Shown: positions 35,495 to 38,029 of the stretch, piece by piece
Numbering within the stretch: position 1 is the stretch's first letter
Layout of the letters: each line of letters starts with the position of its first letter
Assembly: GCA_016874795.1 (NCBI GenBank)
Contig: VGTG01000043.1
Span: 1 to 38,029 of the forward strand
Source: Deltaproteobacteria bacterium
GTDB lineage: Bacteria; Desulfobacterota; Binatia; UBA12015
DNA: 38,029 nt
Direction: 5' to 3'
Program-made: the position numbers and the translations under genes
Notes under the pieces: model-generated
The model's input: the letters and a program-made list of their open reading frames with translations, nothing else
The model's database searches: none
What the model was told of the DNA's origin: nothing

Positions 35495-35564
35495 GGTCCC
35501 CACCCCCTAGCGGACTCCGCTCGACCTTGACAACGGCACCCGCGGCTCGCCACGAGGGAGGCCG

Positions 35565-35978
35565 ATGACCGAGCGCAGACGGAGAAGGTGGGTGGACATC
35601 AGCCTCGTGGCGTTGCTCGCCGGAGCGTGCTCGAGCGGGGGCGAGGCTCCCGAAGCCGGCCCGGACGCTTCACGCGACCCGAGCCAGACGCCGTCGCGGC
35701 TCGAGTTCGTCCCGGAGCTCTACGTGGAGCCCGAAGCGAGACCGGAGGACGGCCCGCCGCCGCTCCGCGTCCGCTTCCGCGCGAACGTCGAGGACGCGAC
35801 CGGTGTCGTCGAGTGCGAATGGGACTTCGGTGACGGCTCGCCGAAGGCGAAGGAAACGAACCCGACGCACGTGTACGAGCGGGTCGGCGATTACGAGATC
35901 CTCGTCGTCTGTCGCGACGAGATCGGCACCGCAGGCGAAGGCGAGACGGACGTCTTCGTCGAGCTCGACGAAGACTAG
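35565..35978 (+). CDS. PKD-domain lipoprotein
   Basis: 137 residues, ATG 35565 after GGGAGG. A basic N-terminus and lipobox (LVALLAGACSS, Cys22) give a lipid anchor; a Pro/Asp/Glu-rich spacer follows, then a single PKD domain (~65-133) with ECEWDFGDGSPKAKETNPTH and YERVGDYEILVVC, the usual 'WDFGDG' signature. Two Cys residues flank the domain and may pair. PKD domains mediate surface protein or glycan contacts. It is alone on its strand. Confidence 0.88.
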   Translation: MTERRRRRWVDISLVALLAGACSSGGEAPEAGPDASRDPSQTPSRLEFVPELYVEPEARPEDGPPPLRVRFRANVEDATGVVECEWDFGDGSPKAKETNPTHVYERVGDYEILVVCRDEIGTAGEGETDVFVELDED

Positions 35979-36014
35979 GCCGCGCGGAGGAGAGGAGCCG
36001 AAGCCCCTCTCCCC

Positions 36015-36164
36015 TCACGCGAAGCAGCAGCGAGCGTCCACCGAGGACTCGGCGCAGTAGCGATCGCCGCCGATGATCAGCTCCCAGCCGGCGCCTTCGG
36101 GTCCGACCGGCAAGCTGTACGGGGTATGTTCGGCCGGGAGTAGCGTCAGTGGGCCAAAACGCAT
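36015..36164 (-). pseudogene. Short decayed copy of the secreted Pro-Thr-linker protein family
   Basis: In the minus strand, 72 bp downstream of the intact copy's stop, a 49-codon frame (ATG 36164, TGA 36015-36017) encodes YSLPVGPEGAGWELIIGGDR and YCAESSVD. This aligns with YDIPIGADGAAWEMIIGSAR and YCALSAPS in the copy at 36236. The family's N-terminal portion, linker and C-tail are missing, and the 'start' sits at the foot of the terminator hairpin, so it is probably a remnant of an older third copy. More diverged than the two intact-looking copies are from each other. Confidence 0.6.
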
Positions 36165-36196
36165 CGAGGCGGCGAGAATTTCTCCCCGCCGCCTCG
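36165..36196 (-). terminator. GC hairpin terminator after the 36236-37012 gene
   Basis: Inverted repeat CGAGGCGGCGAGAA / TCCCCGCCGCCTCG with a 4-nt loop, 12 of 14 positions paired, ends 40 bp after the gene stop (minus-strand sense) and is followed by GTTTT within 10 bases. Stem and short T-run fit an intrinsic terminator. Confidence 0.65.
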
Positions 36197-36235
36197 ACGT
36201 TTCGCGTCAGCGGCCCGTTGGCCGCATCGGTTCGA

Positions 36236-37012
36236 CTAGCGGAGCAGGTTCACCGCCGGAGCCGTGAACGCGCGCGAGGCCGAGCCATACGGCGGCGTCG
36301 GAGCCGGCGTGGGCGTGGGCGTGGGCGTGGGCGTGGGCGTCGGCGTGGGAGTGGGCGTCGGCGTGGGAGTGGGCGTCGGCGAGGGCGACGGCGTCGGAGC
36401 CGGGGCCACCGGGCACGTCGTAGGAGCGAGGGCCTTGACCGCCTTGTACTTGCCCTTCACGCCGTCGTTCGTCTTCACGACCGCCCCGGTCGACGGAGCC
36501 GAGAGCGCGCAGTAGCGAGCGGAGCCGATGATCATCTCCCACGCGGCGCCATCGGCGCCGATGGGAATGTCGTACGGCGACGGCGAGTCGAAGCTGTTCG
36601 GTCCGCGGCAGCTCGCCTTGATCGTCTTCGTCGTGACGACGACGCTACGGCACGGATCGGTCACGCTTCCCGCGCCGTGGTACTTGTAGCCCTTGCTGCC
36701 GACCGGGTTACCGAGACCGATCCACTGGGCTGCAGGCAGGGTCAGCAGCTCGTACGTGCCGGCGACACCCGGCGTGAAGAACCGGAGCTGGCCGCCGATC
36801 ACGGTGGGAGGCGGCGCGGGCAGCGGGAACGAACAGTTCTTACAAATCGGCTTAATCGTGATCTTCGCCGTCTTCGCGACGAAGCCGTCATTCGCATTCT
36901 GCTTGATGGACTGCGACTTCGCGGCAACCTTGATGTCGACTGCGAGTACCGCAGCCGGAGCGAAAGCCAGGGCACCGATGGCCAGGGCAGGAGCGATCCA
37001 ACGCACCTTCAT
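36236..37012 (-). CDS. Secreted protein with Pro-Thr/Ser linker and conserved C-terminal tail (copy A)
   Basis: 258 residues, ATG 37012 with GGAGG 8 bp upstream. Signal peptide (ALAIGALAFAPAAVLA); a Cys-pair (KPICKNCSFPLP); a beta-rich core with TVIGGQLRFFTPGVAGTYEL, VTDPCRSVVV, ASCRGPNSFDSPSPYDIPIG and YCALSAPS; then KGKYKAVKALAPTTC, a linker of about 38 residues of alternating Pro and Thr/Ser, and the tail YGSASRAFTAPAVNLLR. I do not recognise a named family. The linker suggests an extended, perhaps glycosylated stalk, and the tail, kept in both copies, may be an anchoring or sorting element (inference). A duplicate lies at 37329. Confidence 0.85.
   Translation of the reverse strand: MKVRWIAPALAIGALAFAPAAVLAVDIKVAAKSQSIKQNANDGFVAKTAKITIKPICKNCSFPLPAPPPTVIGGQLRFFTPGVAGTYELLTLPAAQWIGLGNPVGSKGYKYHGAGSVTDPCRSVVVTTKTIKASCRGPNSFDSPSPYDIPIGADGAAWEMIIGSARYCALSAPSTGAVVKTNDGVKGKYKAVKALAPTTCPVAPAPTPSPSPTPTPTPTPTPTPTPTPTPTPTPTPAPTPPYGSASRAFTAPAVNLLR
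36309..36374. repeat. Hexamer/18-mer tandem repeat coding for the Pro-Thr linker
   Basis: Five GTGGGC hexamers (36309-36338), then two 18-mers GTCGGC-GTGGGA-GTGGGC (36339-36374). In the minus strand they encode Pro-Thr pairs of copy A. Because the unit is a multiple of three, length changes keep the frame. Copy B has a shorter tract at the matching place. Confidence 0.9.
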
Positions 37013-37056
37013 CGCAAAACCTCCGTTTTCCTAGGGAGTACAGGCATCGCCCAGGC

Positions 37057-37086
37057 GTCTTACGATCCCGGCGACGCATGCGTCAA
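37057..37086 (-). promoter_or_regulatory. Candidate sigma-70 promoter for copy A
   Basis: In the minus strand TTGACG (37081-37086) and TAAGAC (37057-37062) are 18 bp apart, 45 bp upstream of the ATG at 37012, which is preceded by GGAGG. The -35 box fits well, the -10 box only half (TA..A.). An AT-richer stretch (TTTTACACAATAG) lies just upstream. Confidence 0.4.
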
Positions 37087-37260
37087 GAGCTATTGTGTAA
37101 AACTCGCCACGTGGAGCGCTCGCGAATCCGCGGATCTCTCACGAGATGAGACTTTGCTTCGACCCTATACGCTTCGCGACGCGCTCGGAGCTTCGGACGC
37201 CGCTCGCGTCAACGGCCGAATCCAACCAGTGGAACGCGCCGTGCCCGGCGCACGAACGAA

Positions 37261-37292
37261 CGAGGCGGCGAGGATCGCTCCTCGCCGCCTCG
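37261..37292 (-). terminator. Perfect GC hairpin after copy B
   Basis: CGAGGCGGCGAGGA / TCCTCGCCGCCTCG, a perfect 14-bp stem with a 4-nt loop, 36 bp after the copy B stop. In the gene's direction it is followed by TTCGTTCGT rather than a clean T-run. Same position and nearly the same stem as the hairpin after copy A. Confidence 0.6.
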
Positions 37293-37328
37293 GCGATCAC
37301 CCGCAGCGGCACGGGGCCGCGACGAGGT

Positions 37329-38029
37329 CTACCTCAGCAGATTCACCGACGGAGCCGTGAAGGCGCGCGAAGCCGACCCGTACGGCGGCGTCGGAGTCGG
37401 CGTGGGTGTCGGCGACGGGCTCGGGCTCGGCGTGGGCGACGGCGAGGGAGACGGCGTCGGCGTCGCTGCCGCCGGGCACGTCGCAGGAGCGAGGGCCTTG
37501 ACCGCCTTGTACTTGCCCTTGCTGCCGTCGCTCCTCTTCACGATCGCTGCCGTCGAAGCGGCGGAGAGCGCGCAGTAGCGATCGGAGCCGATGATCATCT
37601 CCCACGCGGCGCCATCGACGCCGATGGGAATGTCGTACGGCGACGGCGAGTCGAAGCTGTTCGGTCCGCGGCAGCTCGCCTTGATCGTCTTCGGCTTGAG
37701 GACGACGCTACGGCACGGATCGGTCACGCTTCCCGCGCCGAGGTACTTGTAGCCCTTGCTGCCGACCGGGTTACCGAGACCGATCCACTGGCCTGCAGGC
37801 AGGGTCAGCAGCTCGTACGTGCCGGCGACACCCGGCGTGAAGAACCGGAGCTGGCCGCCGATCACGGTGGGAGGCGACGAGGGCAGCGGGAACGAAGAGC
37901 TCTTCGGAATCGGCTTGTTCGTGATCTTCGCCGGGGGATGTCCCGGAGAATGCTGATTTGAAGAGGTAGGAGCGGCGGCTCCTCCAAGCGTCCTGTAGAA
38001 GGACGGAGTCTGGCAAGACAAAAAAGGAG
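37329..38029 (-). CDS. Secreted Pro-Thr/Ser-linker protein (copy B), N-terminus missing or replaced at the window edge
   Basis: The frame is open to the window end; an in-frame TTG at 38021 gives 230 residues. From KITNKPIPKSSSFPLP on it follows copy A closely: VIGGQLRFFTPGVAGTYELL, SPSPYDIPIGVDGAAWEMII, a shorter Pro-Thr/Ser linker, and the tail YGSASRAFTAPSVNLLR. The first ~30 residues (SCQTPSFYRTLGGAAAPTSS and on) have no signal peptide and no similarity to copy A, and the Cys pair of KPICKNCS has become KPIPKSSS. Either the gene continues beyond the window with a different N-terminus, or the 5' end was broken, or the sequence there is an assembly join. Function as for copy A, unknown. Confidence 0.65.
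   Translation of the reverse strand, partial: PFLSCQTPSFYRTLGGAAAPTSSNQHSPGHPPAKITNKPIPKSSSFPLPSSPPTVIGGQLRFFTPGVAGTYELLTLPAGQWIGLGNPVGSKGYKYLGAGSVTDPCRSVVLKPKTIKASCRGPNSFDSPSPYDIPIGVDGAAWEMIIGSDRYCALSAASTAAIVKRSDGSKGKYKAVKALAPATCPAAATPTPSPSPSPTPSPSPSPTPTPTPTPPYGSASRAFTAPSVNLLR

Larger units (their letters stand above)
37013..37328. other. 316-bp intergenic region between the two secreted-protein genes
   Basis: Contains the probable promoter of copy A (37057-37086) at its left side and the hairpin after copy B (37261-37292) at its right. The middle (37087-37260) is less GC-rich than flanking genes, and I see no gene, repeat or RNA structure in it. Confidence 0.6.
36236..37905. repeat. Direct duplication: copies A and B of the secreted-protein gene
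   Basis: The coding sequence from about 36236 to 36865 reappears at about 37329-37905 with long identical runs, for example the ATGATCATCTCCCACGCGGC block (36528 and 37590 areas). Differences concentrate in the Pro-Thr/Ser linker and a few points. Both copies also have a downstream GAGGCGGCG hairpin. This indicates recent tandem duplication or gene conversion. Confidence 0.85.

Noticed and set aside
35527-35555. TTGACA as promoter -35 box for the PKD lipoprotein
   Set aside because: No acceptable -10 box at 16-18 bp, and the transcript would begin within the ribosome-binding site.
36301-36400. Short repeats as a CRISPR or regulatory array
   Set aside because: Units are 6 and 18 bp without spacers and lie in frame inside a coding region as a Pro-Thr linker.
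37146-37961. A 271-codon plus-strand frame opposite copy B
   Set aside because: Antisense to a coding sequence that is conserved with copy A, and Arg-rich.

Overview
The window is GC-rich (roughly 70%) bacterial DNA, densely coded, with many 1-4 bp overlaps and frequent GTG starts. Gene content (F420-type luciferase-like oxidoreductases, class III CoA-transferase, bacterial cytochrome P450, paired acyl-CoA dehydrogenases, thiolase-like protein, AMP-binding ligase, cytochrome c'-like protein, PPK1/MgtE) suggests an aerobic or facultative, lipid-degrading bacterium of the former 'Deltaproteobacteria' or Binatota kind. That taxonomic placement is inference; no rRNA, tRNA or marker gene is present. 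No phage, transposon, CRISPR array or integrase was seen.

Left part (1-9.2 kb): an enoyl-CoA hydratase/isomerase cut by the window edge and a luciferase-like (LLM) oxidoreductase form one minus-strand unit. Next come three large polytopic membrane proteins of glycosyltransferase-C or YfhO type (1568-3793 +, 3766-6063 -, 6984-9224 -), with a second LLM oxidoreductase overlapping one of them by 4 bp. The first and third membrane proteins are paralogues; the third ends in a cysteine-rich module resembling a cyanovirin-N homology lectin domain.

Middle part (9.3-22.6 kb): a metal-exporting P-type ATPase with SPC and HEGST motifs, a 53-residue protein, and a secreted PI-PLC-X-like protein lie on the plus strand. 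On the minus strand, EamA permease, SGNH hydrolase and a 43-residue DUF5989-like membrane peptide form a tightly overlapping group, followed by P450 and a double-length tandem CoA-transferase. A methyltransferase overlapping an exported protein, a cytochrome c'-like protein and another exported protein follow.

Right-middle (22.6-35.5 kb): ppk1, mgtE and a small lipoprotein gene run as a minus-strand unit, divergent from a TPR lipoprotein. A long minus-strand run then holds acyl-CoA ligase, two acyl-CoA dehydrogenases, a coding-like fragment without a start codon, a thiolase-like protein, an NnrU-family protein and a MATE transporter. Together with the P450, CoA-transferase, LLM and enoyl-CoA genes this points to activation and beta-oxidation of a hydrophobic, perhaps branched or isoprenoid/steroid-like acid; the substrate is unknown.

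Right end (35.5-38.0 kb): a PKD lipoprotein, then a locus with two near-identical secreted proteins bearing Pro-Thr/Ser linkers, plus a third short decayed copy. Each full copy is followed by a strong GC hairpin. The rightmost copy has an unrelated N-terminus where the signal peptide should be.
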